Shown here one piece after another: positions 26,647 to 36,034 of a stretch of 64,000 nt of DNA (its first letter is position 1; each line of letters starts with the position of its first letter). Source of the DNA: Chloroflexota bacterium (GTDB lineage: Bacteria > Chloroflexota > Anaerolineae > Aggregatilineales > J027); the NCBI GenBank assembly GCA_016234595.1, contig JACRBG010000031.1:1-64000 (forward strand). The letters run 5' to 3'. Both the position numbers and the translations under genes were made by a program. The notes under the pieces were generated by a model. It saw only the letters and a list, made by a program, of their open reading frames with translations. It was not told the DNA's origin and made no database searches.

Positions 26647-27660
26647 TTACTCCAACGTCCGCTGCTCATAGCGGTGTGTTAGGAATTGAATACCCTCGTG
26701 AACTCGGCTCTGATAATCAAAAAAAGCGGCGTTTTCCCAATGGGACGGTTTGGATGGGACGGAAATCCAAGCGGGTTCCCAGTAAATCACACCCATACCG
26801 CCGGAATTGAGCGTCGCTTGGGTCAAATCTGTCAAAAATCGGCACTGGCCGGCGGGTGTGGCGGGATACTCTGGAAGGAGAGCATCTTCGCCTAAGAGAT
26901 ATTCCGAGACTGCGTTGGGGGTTAACGTCCAAGGATAGGCCGTTTCGACCAGCATAACCTCTTTGTGATAGCGCTCCCTGACTTGGCCGATGGCTTCAGC
27001 CATGCCAGCGATCCCATAGGCACTCCATTTGGGGTAGTACGACAGGCCAATGATATCGAAATCACTGACCCCTGCTGAAATCGCGGCATCAAACCACGGG
27101 ATGATATTTTCGGGTTGGGCAATGTGTAGAAGCACACGCGATTGGGGCGAGGCATCACGGACAGCCTCAATGCCTGCATTAATGAGGCGGACATTTCTAG
27201 CCCAGTTGATGGGTGCACCAGTTGGCGGGGCGGTCATCAGAATTTCAGTATTGATTTCGTTGCCAACCTGCACAAATTCAGGGGTCAGACCCTCGGCTGA
27301 GAGCTCTAACAAAACATGATGGGTGTAGTCATAAACCGCATTTTCAAGGGCTAGCAGATCGGGTAGTTTGGCCCATGCAGCGGGGATGATTTGTTTTTCG
27401 GGGTCAGCCCAGTGGTCGGAATAGTGAAAGTCGAGCAACACCGCCATATCAAGGATTTTGGCGCGGCGCAGCGTTCGTTTGACATCGGCTAGTGTGCTGT
27501 AGGTGGTCACGGTCGGGGTATGCCATAATCGTACCCGCACGATGTTGGCCCCAAAATCGTGGAAAAGCTCAAAAGCATCGCGGGCTTGCTGCTGGTGATA
27601 AAAAACACCACCGAGATCATCTATTTCATTTACGAAAGAAAGATCAGCCCCAAGATACAT
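26647..27660 (-). CDS. Cytosolic endo-beta-1,4-galactanase (GH53)
   Basis: 337 residues covering only the GH53 barrel, beginning MYLGADLSFVNEIDDLGG. Catalytic residues are Glu135 (QVGNEINTE) and Glu239 (MLVETAYPWT), with LLDFHYSDHWADP also present. There is no signal peptide and no extra C-terminal domain, unlike the paralogue at 19360-20799. As first gene of the operon it probably degrades imported oligosaccharides inside the cell, or uses another export route. No clear SD is seen before its ATG. A LacI-type operator lies 45-58 bp upstream. Confidence 0.9.
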   Translation of the reverse strand: MYLGADLSFVNEIDDLGGVFYHQQQARDAFELFHDFGANIVRVRLWHTPTVTTYSTLADVKRTLRRAKILDMAVLLDFHYSDHWADPEKQIIPAAWAKLPDLLALENAVYDYTHHVLLELSAEGLTPEFVQVGNEINTEILMTAPPTGAPINWARNVRLINAGIEAVRDASPQSRVLLHIAQPENIIPWFDAAISAGVSDFDIIGLSYYPKWSAYGIAGMAEAIGQVRERYHKEVMLVETAYPWTLTPNAVSEYLLGEDALLPEYPATPAGQCRFLTDLTQATLNSGGMGVIYWEPAWISVPSKPSHWENAAFFDYQSRVHEGIQFLTHRYEQRTLE

Positions 27661-27704
27661 TTAAAAAGCACACTTTCGTCAAATAAATAAAAAATAGTCA
27701 CTAA

Positions 27705-27731
27705 TCAACGCGCGTTGACAACTCACGTTGA
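27705..27731 (-). promoter_or_regulatory. LacI-type operator over the galactan operon promoter
   Basis: TCAACGCGCGTTGA at 27705-27718 is a perfect 14-bp palindrome with the central CG of LacI-family sites. A second half-site ACGTTGA follows at 27725-27731. On the minus strand a TTGTCA (27721-27716, 5/6 to a -35 box) overlaps the palindrome, and an AT-rich stretch follows, so bound repressor would block the promoter. Confidence 0.65.
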
Positions 27732-27818
27732 TAATAACATAGGCCATCGCAAATTGTCAAATACGTGTGACAACACAATTTGAATAGGCAATAGATGGGC
27801 AGAAAAATGGGGACAGAT

Positions 27819-28862
27819 TTAGGGTGTGACGCTGGATTCGCGGATAATTAGACGAGTGGGGAGGGTGATGGCAAAATCTGAATTGGCTTTGTCGGAAATC
27901 AAGATATCAACGGTGTGATAGCCGATTTCACGTTTGGGGACATCTACGGTGGTGAGGGGGGGCACAGTGTAGGCAGCAATATCAAGGTTGTCAATGCTGG
28001 CAAGAGCGACGGTGTGGGGAACAGCAACCCCATGTTTATGCAAACAATTTAGGATGCCGATGGATACTTCATCCGTGCCTGAGCAGATGGCATCCACCTG
28101 CATCCCCGATGTCAATAATTGATGGCAACATTCAAAACCCGAGGAGGCGTTGACGGCTGAATGGATGAGGCGTTCATCAATAGGTAGATTACTTTCCCAG
28201 AGAGCTTGACGATACCCCTGAACTCGTTTGTCTTCTGGCCCAATATAGGCAACCTGTGTTCGGCCTATCGCCAACAGGTGTTGGGTGGCTTGGAACGAAG
28301 CAAACTGGCGGTCAAATTGGATCGAGGGGATGCCGGGCCACTGCCACTCGACACAAACAGCCCGCTCTACCCGGTGTACGATTTCATCTATGAGGGTTTC
28401 ATCCTCAATGGTATCCAAAACTTGATCGAGACCTAACAGGATAAGACCGCTGATTTCATTGGGGTGAATGAGTTCGTTGAATAGGGCAGGATTGCTGAAA
28501 TCGTCAAAGACACGAATAAACCGGATGTGACAGTCGTTTTCATGGGCATGTTCGTGAATGCTGGCGAGGATGCTGCCATAATAGGGCCGCTTGAACATAT
28601 AGTTGCCCGCTAAAATGATGCCAATGTATTTTTCGGCAATGGTGTTATCCACACTAGAAAGCATCTGGGCGTGTTTGTTGGGGCGATAGCCGAGTTCTTT
28701 GATGGCTGCGAGGACACGGTTGCGGGTTTCTTCGGAAACTTTGCGGGGGCCGTTGTTGATGACATAGGAGACAATGGAGCGCGAGACCCCGGCATGATGG
28801 GCTACGTCATCTTGGGTAATAGCTCGACCATTTTGATTATCAACCATATTGCCCTTTGCCAT
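27819..28862 (-). CDS. LacI-family repressor of the galactan operon
   Basis: 347 residues. The HTH at about 15-35 (ITQDDVAHHAGVSRSIVSYVIN) and hinge VSEETRNRVLAAIKELGYRPNKHAQML are followed by a sugar-binding core (IGIILAG, SGLILLGLD, CSGTDEVSIGILNCL, ASIDNLDIAAYTVPPLTTVDVP). It is directly upstream of, and co-directional with, the galactan operon, with the operator between. Sugar-released repression is the likely mode. An alternative start five codons in has AAAGGG before it. Confidence 0.9.
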   Translation of the reverse strand: MAKGNMVDNQNGRAITQDDVAHHAGVSRSIVSYVINNGPRKVSEETRNRVLAAIKELGYRPNKHAQMLSSVDNTIAEKYIGIILAGNYMFKRPYYGSILASIHEHAHENDCHIRFIRVFDDFSNPALFNELIHPNEISGLILLGLDQVLDTIEDETLIDEIVHRVERAVCVEWQWPGIPSIQFDRQFASFQATQHLLAIGRTQVAYIGPEDKRVQGYRQALWESNLPIDERLIHSAVNASSGFECCHQLLTSGMQVDAICSGTDEVSIGILNCLHKHGVAVPHTVALASIDNLDIAAYTVPPLTTVDVPKREIGYHTVDILISDKANSDFAITLPTRLIIRESSVTP

Positions 28863-28976
28863 TCATACATTCATCCACCAACCCCCCATATCATACATAA
28901 CTCTTGCAATTGTAACAGCCTAATATTTTGTGAAAAACAACGAGGCTTAATTTGGCGGGGTGACGAGTTCATGCTC

Positions 28977-31900
28977 CTAAGGTCTAACGGGGAAATAGAC
29001 CCTGAATTCTGACCCCTTATCCACCTCACTGGTTACTTCGATTCTGCCACCATGTAGTTCAACGATCTTCTTGACGATGGGCAGACCAAGGCCTGTTCCG
29101 GCGGTCTTTTTGCGGGCGGTGTCGGTGCGATAAAAGCGGTCAAAAATCCGGGTTAATTCGCCGGATGCGATTCCCATGCCGGTATCTTGAACCGATAGCA
29201 TTATTTCATCATCGGCCTGACTTACCACTATATGGACCGTCCCGTTTGCGGGAGTATAGGTCAAGGCATTCGCCACCAAATTGACGACCACCCGTTCAAT
29301 CGCTTTGACATCGCCCATGAGCGGTGGGGTGTTCTGTAAATCAGACGTGAGGTGGATTTCTTTTTGGGCGGCTAAGGTTTGCTGCCCATCTACAATTTGC
29401 CTCACTAAGTAGGGTAGTTGGATGGGGGCCGTCTCGACTTGCTGCTGCTCACGGTCAAGATGCGAAATGGTCAACAAATCTTTGACGAGGGCTTCGAGAC
29501 GTTGCACTTGATATTCCAGCACCGGCAAGCGTTGATCCAGTTGCGAAGGCGCAAGACGGAGTAAATAGAGGGTCGTATTTAATACGGCTACGGGATTGCC
29601 CAAATCATGGGCGGCATCAGCGACAAAACGTTCTTTAAGCGCATCCAGCTCACGTACAGCCGTCACATCGCGTTGGACGCCCACATAATATTGGATAACC
29701 CCATCCCCTGAATGAACCGGGGCGATGGTCAGTTCACAGACATAGGTGCTGCCGTCTTTGCGCCGATTTTTTAAATCGCCTTTCCACATTTTGCCGCTGT
29801 TGATGGTGGCCCACATGGATTGATAGACGTTGAAGGGTGTTTCGCCGCTTTGAACGAGATTGGATCGTTTACCGTGCGCTTCGGCCAATGTATAGCCATT
29901 GAGTTTTTCCCATGCGTTGTTGACATATAGAATAAAACCGTCGCCATCGGTAAAAACAATAGCGTCGGTAATATTTCGCAAAATAATATCTGAACGCTCT
30001 TGCTCCATCTGCAATTCTTGGGTGCGGGTGCGGACTAGGCCTTCCAAATCTTCCAAGAGTTGGGCGGTCGCAATCGCAATCCCGGCTTGATGAGCGACGG
30101 CATAGGCTAATTGGGCTTGGTCATCGGTAAAAAATCGAGGGGTGTGGTGATCTAAATTCAAGACCCCCACCAATATATCCCGATGAATCATGGGGATGCC
30201 CATCCAGCTATGAATTAGTTCATCACCTGACGAAAGAATTCTCCAACTAGGATTGGTTTGGGTATCGTCAACGATGACGGGTTGGCCTTGATTCACCATG
30301 TATTCCTGCGGCGAAATGGATGCTTCAATTTCGGTCAATACCATGTCTTCCGTAAAGCCACGCCATTTGGTAAAGGTCAGGCGGCCATCTTTCATTAACA
30401 TGATGCTGGCGCGATCATACGGGATGAGATTCGCCAATTGGTCGAGCAAAATATCCAACACTTCATCTAATTTGATGGAACCCCCAACGGCAATAGCAAT
30501 CCGCTGCAACGATTCTAGTTTGCGGACATGCTGTTCCAGTCGGGCCTGATCTTCTTTTTGGGCCGTAATATCGCGGATAATCCCGCCATAGTAGACCTGA
30601 TTGCCTGTCACAATCGGGAAGATGAGATTTTCGATATAGCCGATGGTGCCATCGGGCCGTTGGATACGACGTGCCGGGATATGTTGCGGGGGTTGCACTT
30701 CATTTGCTGGGAAGAAACGATCCAGTGACTTGTGTATCTGGGCGACAGTATCGGGCGTTCGTGTATCCTCTGGAATGAGGCGGGTTTGGATTTCGGCCAG
30801 CGGCTTGCCAATCGCTTCGGTAGCGGGAATGCCCGTGATCTGTTCACTGGTTGGATTCCATTCTTGGATGATGCCGTTTTTATCTACCAAGCGGATACCT
30901 TCAAAAGCCTGCTCGATAAAACTGCGATATTTTTGTTCACTGTGGGCGCGGGCTGACTCGACGGTTTCCAGATGTTGGATGCGCTCCTCGAGGTTGTCAA
31001 TTAAATTGCGGATGCGATCACGCATTTTAATAAAGGCGAGTGTGAGCAAACCAACCTCATCCAAATGGGCGGGAGGCGCAATTGCCACTGACCAAATATC
31101 GGTTTGCAGAGCAGCCACTTTGCGCGTCAGATTATAGATGGGGCGGGTGATGCGAGATGTGACCCATAGGGCAAATAGTGAGGTCAAGACCACCAAGATG
31201 CCTGCGATGGCCGCACTGACCCACCATGCTTGCTCAATCGGCTGCATGACACTAGGCAGCGGTTGCTGATGAATGAGGGTCAAAGGTTGTAGCTGTGGCC
31301 CGGCTGCGATCTCCTGAAATGAAAATAAATCATTGGGTGCGTCAGGGATGCCAAATAAGACCCCGCTGGTGTGGTCGAGCAACGCCGCCGCTTGGTCGGG
31401 ACTGGTTTCGCGCAGATTGTGGGCAGAGGTGCTCCCCAAAACATAATCGGGGTTGGGGTGATAGATATAATTCCCATCCGCATCTAACAGATAGGTCGTC
31501 TCAGTGGTGTTTTCGGATAGCACCAATTGAATGAGAGGGGCCAACCGAAAGTCGAGTACGACCACACCCGCCAAATGCCCCGTATCGGATTGGAGGCGGG
31601 TGGCGTAATGTAGCACTAATTCGGTTGGGATGTTTTTGGGATGGAGATGCGGCTCGACCTCGGACACGAAGACAGGGGGCTGCCCACTCGAAATATCGGT
31701 CATCCGGATAGCGCCCTTAAAGTAGCTGCTGGTGCTTTGATCTTGTAATTCTTCAGAAGGTACGGTGCGAATGTTGGGGGTTTCGTTATTGATACACAAG
31801 ACCTCATAGCCGATGGTATCTAATAAACAGACCCCTTCATAGTTCTGACTGTAGCGCAGTAGGAACAAATTAAGTAGGCGCTCGGTATCCTCAAGTTTCG

Positions 31901-32174
31901 CGGGTTGATCTTCCGGTAGGGCATTGGCATAACGCCGGATTTCAATGCTTTGGCTCAGAAACAAAATATCGGCGTTGGCCTGATTGAGACTGGCTTCAAT
32001 ATCACTGGTCTCGGTCTCTAGGATACGGGACTGTTTAAGGCGGACTTCTTCACGGAGTGCGCCCGAAAATTCGCGGGTGTGATAGTATGTCAGGCTGACC
32101 GTTGGGACAAGCAAGACAACAATAAAAGCAATCCATAATCGAAAACGCAGATTTTCTCGAAACAGTTTCAGCAT
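28977..32174 (-). CDS. Large hybrid-sensing histidine kinase (Cache-HAMP-PAS-GAF-PAS-kinase)
   Basis: 1065 residues. TM1 lies near 9-30. A large external Cache-like domain (about 35-310) contains GYEVLCINNETP and TYLLDADGNYIYHPNPDYV. TM2 lies near 320-345, then HAMP, a coiled coil, PAS (IRLVDKNGIIQEWNPTSEQ), a GAF domain (LDEVLDILLDQLANLIPYDRAS), a second PAS (IVFTDGDGFILYVNNAWEK), HisKA with His856 in ADAAHDLGNPVAV, and a HATPase (NLVANAL, DTGMGIA, GTGLGLPI). No response regulator is adjacent, so it is an orphan. The signal is unknown; the Cache fold suggests a small external ligand. Confidence 0.9.
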   Translation of the reverse strand: MLKLFRENLRFRLWIAFIVVLLVPTVSLTYYHTREFSGALREEVRLKQSRILETETSDIEASLNQANADILFLSQSIEIRRYANALPEDQPAKLEDTERLLNLFLLRYSQNYEGVCLLDTIGYEVLCINNETPNIRTVPSEELQDQSTSSYFKGAIRMTDISSGQPPVFVSEVEPHLHPKNIPTELVLHYATRLQSDTGHLAGVVVLDFRLAPLIQLVLSENTTETTYLLDADGNYIYHPNPDYVLGSTSAHNLRETSPDQAAALLDHTSGVLFGIPDAPNDLFSFQEIAAGPQLQPLTLIHQQPLPSVMQPIEQAWWVSAAIAGILVVLTSLFALWVTSRITRPIYNLTRKVAALQTDIWSVAIAPPAHLDEVGLLTLAFIKMRDRIRNLIDNLEERIQHLETVESARAHSEQKYRSFIEQAFEGIRLVDKNGIIQEWNPTSEQITGIPATEAIGKPLAEIQTRLIPEDTRTPDTVAQIHKSLDRFFPANEVQPPQHIPARRIQRPDGTIGYIENLIFPIVTGNQVYYGGIIRDITAQKEDQARLEQHVRKLESLQRIAIAVGGSIKLDEVLDILLDQLANLIPYDRASIMLMKDGRLTFTKWRGFTEDMVLTEIEASISPQEYMVNQGQPVIVDDTQTNPSWRILSSGDELIHSWMGIPMIHRDILVGVLNLDHHTPRFFTDDQAQLAYAVAHQAGIAIATAQLLEDLEGLVRTRTQELQMEQERSDIILRNITDAIVFTDGDGFILYVNNAWEKLNGYTLAEAHGKRSNLVQSGETPFNVYQSMWATINSGKMWKGDLKNRRKDGSTYVCELTIAPVHSGDGVIQYYVGVQRDVTAVRELDALKERFVADAAHDLGNPVAVLNTTLYLLRLAPSQLDQRLPVLEYQVQRLEALVKDLLTISHLDREQQQVETAPIQLPYLVRQIVDGQQTLAAQKEIHLTSDLQNTPPLMGDVKAIERVVVNLVANALTYTPANGTVHIVVSQADDEIMLSVQDTGMGIASGELTRIFDRFYRTDTARKKTAGTGLGLPIVKKIVELHGGRIEVTSEVDKGSEFRVYFPVRP

Positions 32175-32569
32175 TATGCCCTCTGGAACTGATACCGAGC
32201 GATGGTGCGGCCTAACCGGGATGATTTATACGTTTTTTCTCGAAATATATTCAATATCAGGTTTATTTTGGATGCCATTACAATAATCCAGTGAAGGCCG
32301 TTGGTTACACCCACTTTACACTAGTTCGATTTTTTCTGCATAGATATAATAGTCGTGGCTTTACAGGTGCTGTGGCTCATCCTATAATCACCCCTATGCG
32401 ACGACGAAAACGCTCATTTACCCATAACATTCCACTGTTTAGAACCACCTGCCTAGCCCGCCCCGGCCCACGCTGACGGCATTCTTTTCCCATTTTCCAA
32501 TTACTCAACCCCTGCTCAATACAGGGGCATAGTCGCACGTCATCACCAAAAAACATGGGGAGTTTTAGT
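32175..32569. other. Intergenic region between sensor kinase and ClC gene
   Basis: No gene is seen. A good -10 hexamer TATAAT occurs at about 32344-32349 on the plus strand without a clear -35. A small stem CCCCTG/CAGGGG lies near 32511-32526, between it and the ClC start. I compared the region with the fluoride riboswitch pattern from memory and saw no match. Confidence 0.35.
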
Positions 32570-34405
32570 ATGTCATCGAATGGAAACGGGGCGATTCCAG
32601 AATCGCACTCCAATTTTAATATGGTCAAAGTAGGCCTATTGGCAAGTGTCATGGGCGTGGTTGGCGGGATTGCTGCCGAGGGCCTGCACCGCTTGATTGG
32701 GCTGGTCACTAATCTGGTGTTTTATCAACGTTTTGGGACACACATCGAAAGCCCATTGGAAAGCCCTTTGGGGGTTGGGATTATCTTTGTGCCCGCTATT
32801 GGGGGGCTCATCATTGGCTTAATGGCAAAATATGGCACACCATTGGTACGCGGACATGGCATCCCCGAAGCGATGGAGGCCATCTTAATCAAACGCAGTA
32901 AAATCGCGCCGCGTGTCGCTTTGCTGAAACCGCTTAGCGCTGCAATTTCAATTGGATCGGGTGGTCCATTTGGCGCGGAGGGGCCGATCATTCAAACGGG
33001 CGCGGCGTTGGGGTCGCTGTTGGGGCAGGCTGTCCATATGACGGTGGCCGAACGTAAGGTCTTGTTGGCGTGCGGGGCGGCGGCGGGGCTCTCCGCGACG
33101 TTTGGCACCCCTGTGGCGGCGGTGATTTTCGCGCTCGAATTACTGCTCTTTGAATTTCGCACCCGTTCGTTTATCCCATTGGTATTGGCAAGCACGATTG
33201 CCGCTGAAATGCACCTGATCTTCATTGGGCCGGAACCAGTTTTTGCTGTGCCGGCTGGTGAATTTGGCGAACCGTTGACCCTGATATTTTTTCTTGTCCT
33301 CGGTGTGTTATGTGGCGGCGCGGCAATTTTGCTGACCCGTAGCCTGCATTGGCTGGAGGATGGTTTTCACCATTTGCTGATTAATCACTATTTGTATCCC
33401 GCGGTGGGGGGCTTGTTTGTGGGTGTGGTGGGGTATGCCGTTCCGCATCTGACCTATCGCGGGGTGGATGTTTTTGGGCCGGGGTACGCGGTCATCGAGA
33501 ATGTAGTGACAGGGCAATATGCGCTTGGTTTTTTGTTGGTGCTGTTGTTGAGCAAATCCGCGGTGTGGTTGGTGGCGTTGGGGTCGGGGACATCCGGCGG
33601 GACACTGGCCCCAGTTTTTATGATCGGGGCGGCACTGGGGGCGGTGTTTGGCTTGGCTCTCAAGAAAATCTTCCCTGAGCTGGAAATCTCGACGACTTCT
33701 TTTGCATTGGCAGGTATGGCGGCGGTTTTTGGCGGTTCGACGCGGGCAACATTTGCCTCGATTGTGTTTGCTTTTGAGATGACACGCGATTATGAATCAC
33801 TGCTGCCGATTATGTTTACCTGCGTGATTGCTGATCTCATCGCGGCACGTTTTATGGAAACTAGTTTGTTGACCGAACAACTGCGACGAGGCGGGGTGCT
33901 GGTGCACCATGAATATGAGGCCGATTTGTTGGGTATGGTCAAAGTGGGGACAGTGATGGACAGCCAGCTTGTGACTATTCCAGCGACGATGACGATCTGG
34001 GAATTAGCCGAGCGTATCAACCAACACGATCCCGAATTGACCCGTCATCAGGGACTACTGATTGTCAACGAGGCAGGGACGCTGGTCGGCATCATTACCC
34101 GTAGCGATGTGCGATTGGCGGTGCAAGAAGGCGGTATGGATATGACAGTGTTGGAGGCTGGGACACATCCAGCGGTATGTATTACACCTGATGCCAGCTT
34201 GCAAGACGCCGTTCTGCAAATGTTTCATTATGATATTGGGCGGTTGCCAGTGGTTGACCAAGCTGATTCAAGTCATCTGGTGGGCTATTTGTCGCGCACC
34301 CATATCATCCGGCCCTATTTGCGACGGCTGCAAGATGAACATGATTTAGAAGCAGGGTGGGTGCAAACGCACTTTGAACGCTTGGCGCGAGGGGCACGCA
34401 AGTGA
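32570..34405 (+). CDS. ClC-family chloride channel/antiporter with C-terminal CBS pair
   Basis: 611 residues. The ClC selectivity motifs appear in order: GHGIPEAM, GSGGPFGAEGP (with the gating Glu in GAEGP), and GSGTSGGTLAPVFMIGA. The family Tyr region lies after TM10. From about residue 440 two CBS domains follow (GTVMDSQLVTIPATMTIWE and HPAVCITPDASLQDAVLQM). The Ser of GSGIP is His here (GHGIP), as in some prokaryotic ClCs of unsettled selectivity. I use ATG 32570 because GGGGAG lies 8 nt upstream; the ATG five codons earlier has no SD. Confidence 0.88.
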   Translation: MSSNGNGAIPESHSNFNMVKVGLLASVMGVVGGIAAEGLHRLIGLVTNLVFYQRFGTHIESPLESPLGVGIIFVPAIGGLIIGLMAKYGTPLVRGHGIPEAMEAILIKRSKIAPRVALLKPLSAAISIGSGGPFGAEGPIIQTGAALGSLLGQAVHMTVAERKVLLACGAAAGLSATFGTPVAAVIFALELLLFEFRTRSFIPLVLASTIAAEMHLIFIGPEPVFAVPAGEFGEPLTLIFFLVLGVLCGGAAILLTRSLHWLEDGFHHLLINHYLYPAVGGLFVGVVGYAVPHLTYRGVDVFGPGYAVIENVVTGQYALGFLLVLLLSKSAVWLVALGSGTSGGTLAPVFMIGAALGAVFGLALKKIFPELEISTTSFALAGMAAVFGGSTRATFASIVFAFEMTRDYESLLPIMFTCVIADLIAARFMETSLLTEQLRRGGVLVHHEYEADLLGMVKVGTVMDSQLVTIPATMTIWELAERINQHDPELTRHQGLLIVNEAGTLVGIITRSDVRLAVQEGGMDMTVLEAGTHPAVCITPDASLQDAVLQMFHYDIGRLPVVDQADSSHLVGYLSRTHIIRPYLRRLQDEHDLEAGWVQTHFERLARGARK

Positions 34406-34434
34406 AGGCCAATAAATTGGCGACTCAACCCCAA

Positions 34435-34465
34435 CCCTTCCCTGTCAATAAGGGAAGGGCTTTAA
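34435..34465 (+). terminator. Terminator after the ClC gene
   Basis: CCCTTCCCT pairs with AGGGAAGGG (34435-34459) and is followed by CTTTAAT. The T-run is short, so efficiency is uncertain. Confidence 0.5.
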
Positions 34466-34514
34466 TACGACGTTTTACGCTTAGGGGTGGGGTTAAAACC
34501 TGTTCAAGTCGCTA

Positions 34515-35906
34515 TTATTCGGCGACGGGTAGGGGCACGAGTTGATAGCTAAAGCGGAACATCAGATCGGGATCGTAGTGGGCTTTTAAGGCCATTAACC
34601 GCTTATAGGATTCTGGCAAAAAGGCATCCTTGACCCGACTGGTGGCCTCGTGCCCCTTGATGAAATTGAGATAGACATTGCCGCGTAGATACGGTTGAAG
34701 CTGCGCCTTATATTGTTGAATATAGGCGACGACAGCGGCTTGGATTTCAGGGGTGGGAGCCATACCCGCCATCTGCATATAGAGCTGGGCATCCCGATTG
34801 CCGATAGCATTCGAATCGGCAGGCACACGGGCAATCGCGCCCCCCGCATGGCGTAGCTCAGTGACCATCAATGGCGCAGTTGGATTGGTGATGATGTTTT
34901 GGACAATCACATCAATGGCCTCATCACTTAGGCCGTCCAACAATTCGTTGGAATAGAATGTTGGGGCAGGGTCAACAGGGTCGTTGCTGACGGTGGCGAT
35001 TTCTGAGAATGGCAGGGTATGGAATGCGTTGCTTAACGGTGGATTCCAATCTAACCACTGCTGAATATAGGCTTCCCCTTCGGCGTCGTCCCCCACATAG
35101 GCGGCGCGTAGGATGACAAAGGCTTTGCCGCGCATCTCGGCAGGGACTTGGGGGAAGGACGGGAAACGCAGCACGGCAATGGAGGAAGTCATTTCATCCG
35201 GCAGGGTCTGAATCCAATCACGGTAGAAACGCAGGGCTGGCCCCGCCAATTCACCCGAATACGTCAGGTTGCCGCCATAGAGCGATGTTACCGGGAAAAG
35301 TTCAACTTCAAGCGCCGTCACGACGCCAAAATTGCCACCCCCGCCGCGTAATCCCCAAAACAAATCAGCGTTTTCGGTAGGGCTGGTGTGGCGTAGTACT
35401 CCATCGGGGGTTACAAGGTCAATTGAGCGGACGCTGTCAGCGGCTAGGCCATATTTGCGCGCTAACCAACCAATGCCTCCGCCGAGGGTATAGCCCACAA
35501 CACCGACATGCGGGGATGATCCCAACAGCGGCGCAAGACCATAAGGCACGGCCTTTTCAACGACTTTCCCCCAGACAACCCCCGCTTCCATACGGGCAGT
35601 GCGGGCTTGGGCATCAATTTCGATAGCATTCAGGCGCGATGTAAGAATCAAAAGGCTGTTGTTGGCCGGAATTTGGAGGCCATGTCCGGTGGATTGCACC
35701 GCCACACCGAGACCTGTTTCGCGGGCATAACGGACTCCGGCGACCACATCTTCGACAGTTTCCGCCACCAGAATGAGCGACGGATATTGATTAATGGTGA
35801 GATTCCAACCGCGCCGTAGTTGTTCATAGTCGGCATCTTCGGGGGTTAGAACCCGGCCTTGCATTTGTTGCTGCAAATAGACTGCGCTTGTTGTGTTAAC
35901 GGTCAT
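34515..35906 (-). CDS. FAD-linked oxidase, berberine-bridge-enzyme (BBE) type
   Basis: 463 residues. The FAD_binding_4 (PCMH) domain lies at about 35-205 with STGHGLQIP, where the His is the likely 8-alpha-FAD attachment site, and GYTLGGGIGWLARKYGL. The usual Cys for a second FAD bond is replaced (GGGIGWLAR), so linkage should be single. The BBE tail near 415-460 contains YLNFIKGHE. Such enzymes oxidise alcohols, sugars or polyketides. It is divergent from the TetR gene, which probably represses it. Confidence 0.87.
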   Translation of the reverse strand: MTVNTTSAVYLQQQMQGRVLTPEDADYEQLRRGWNLTINQYPSLILVAETVEDVVAGVRYARETGLGVAVQSTGHGLQIPANNSLLILTSRLNAIEIDAQARTARMEAGVVWGKVVEKAVPYGLAPLLGSSPHVGVVGYTLGGGIGWLARKYGLAADSVRSIDLVTPDGVLRHTSPTENADLFWGLRGGGGNFGVVTALEVELFPVTSLYGGNLTYSGELAGPALRFYRDWIQTLPDEMTSSIAVLRFPSFPQVPAEMRGKAFVILRAAYVGDDAEGEAYIQQWLDWNPPLSNAFHTLPFSEIATVSNDPVDPAPTFYSNELLDGLSDEAIDVIVQNIITNPTAPLMVTELRHAGGAIARVPADSNAIGNRDAQLYMQMAGMAPTPEIQAAVVAYIQQYKAQLQPYLRGNVYLNFIKGHEATSRVKDAFLPESYKRLMALKAHYDPDLMFRFSYQLVPLPVAE

Positions 35907-35946
35907 GATACACCCTCCCTGTGGGGTACAATGTTAAGCATCATCG

Positions 35947-36022
35947 TGTTGCATAAATAACATACTGTTGGATAAAATATGGGTCAATCAGCAAAGAGTT
36001 GCGATTTGTTGCATATGCGACA
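35947..36022. promoter_or_regulatory. Candidate TetR operators between BBE oxidase and TetR genes
   Basis: TGTTGCATATGCGACA (36007-36022) is a 16-bp palindrome with one mismatched pair. A second TGTTGCAT half-site at 35947-35954 is followed by AATAACA. The shared half-site in a divergent promoter region points to binding by the adjacent TetR protein; this is inference. Confidence 0.45.
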
Positions 36023-36034
36023 CATGGTGAAAAA

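Noticed and set aside
32455-32569. Fluoride riboswitch before the ClC gene
   Set aside because: ClC genes often follow such RNAs, but I see none of the conserved bases in order; only a simple CCCCTG/CAGGGG stem.
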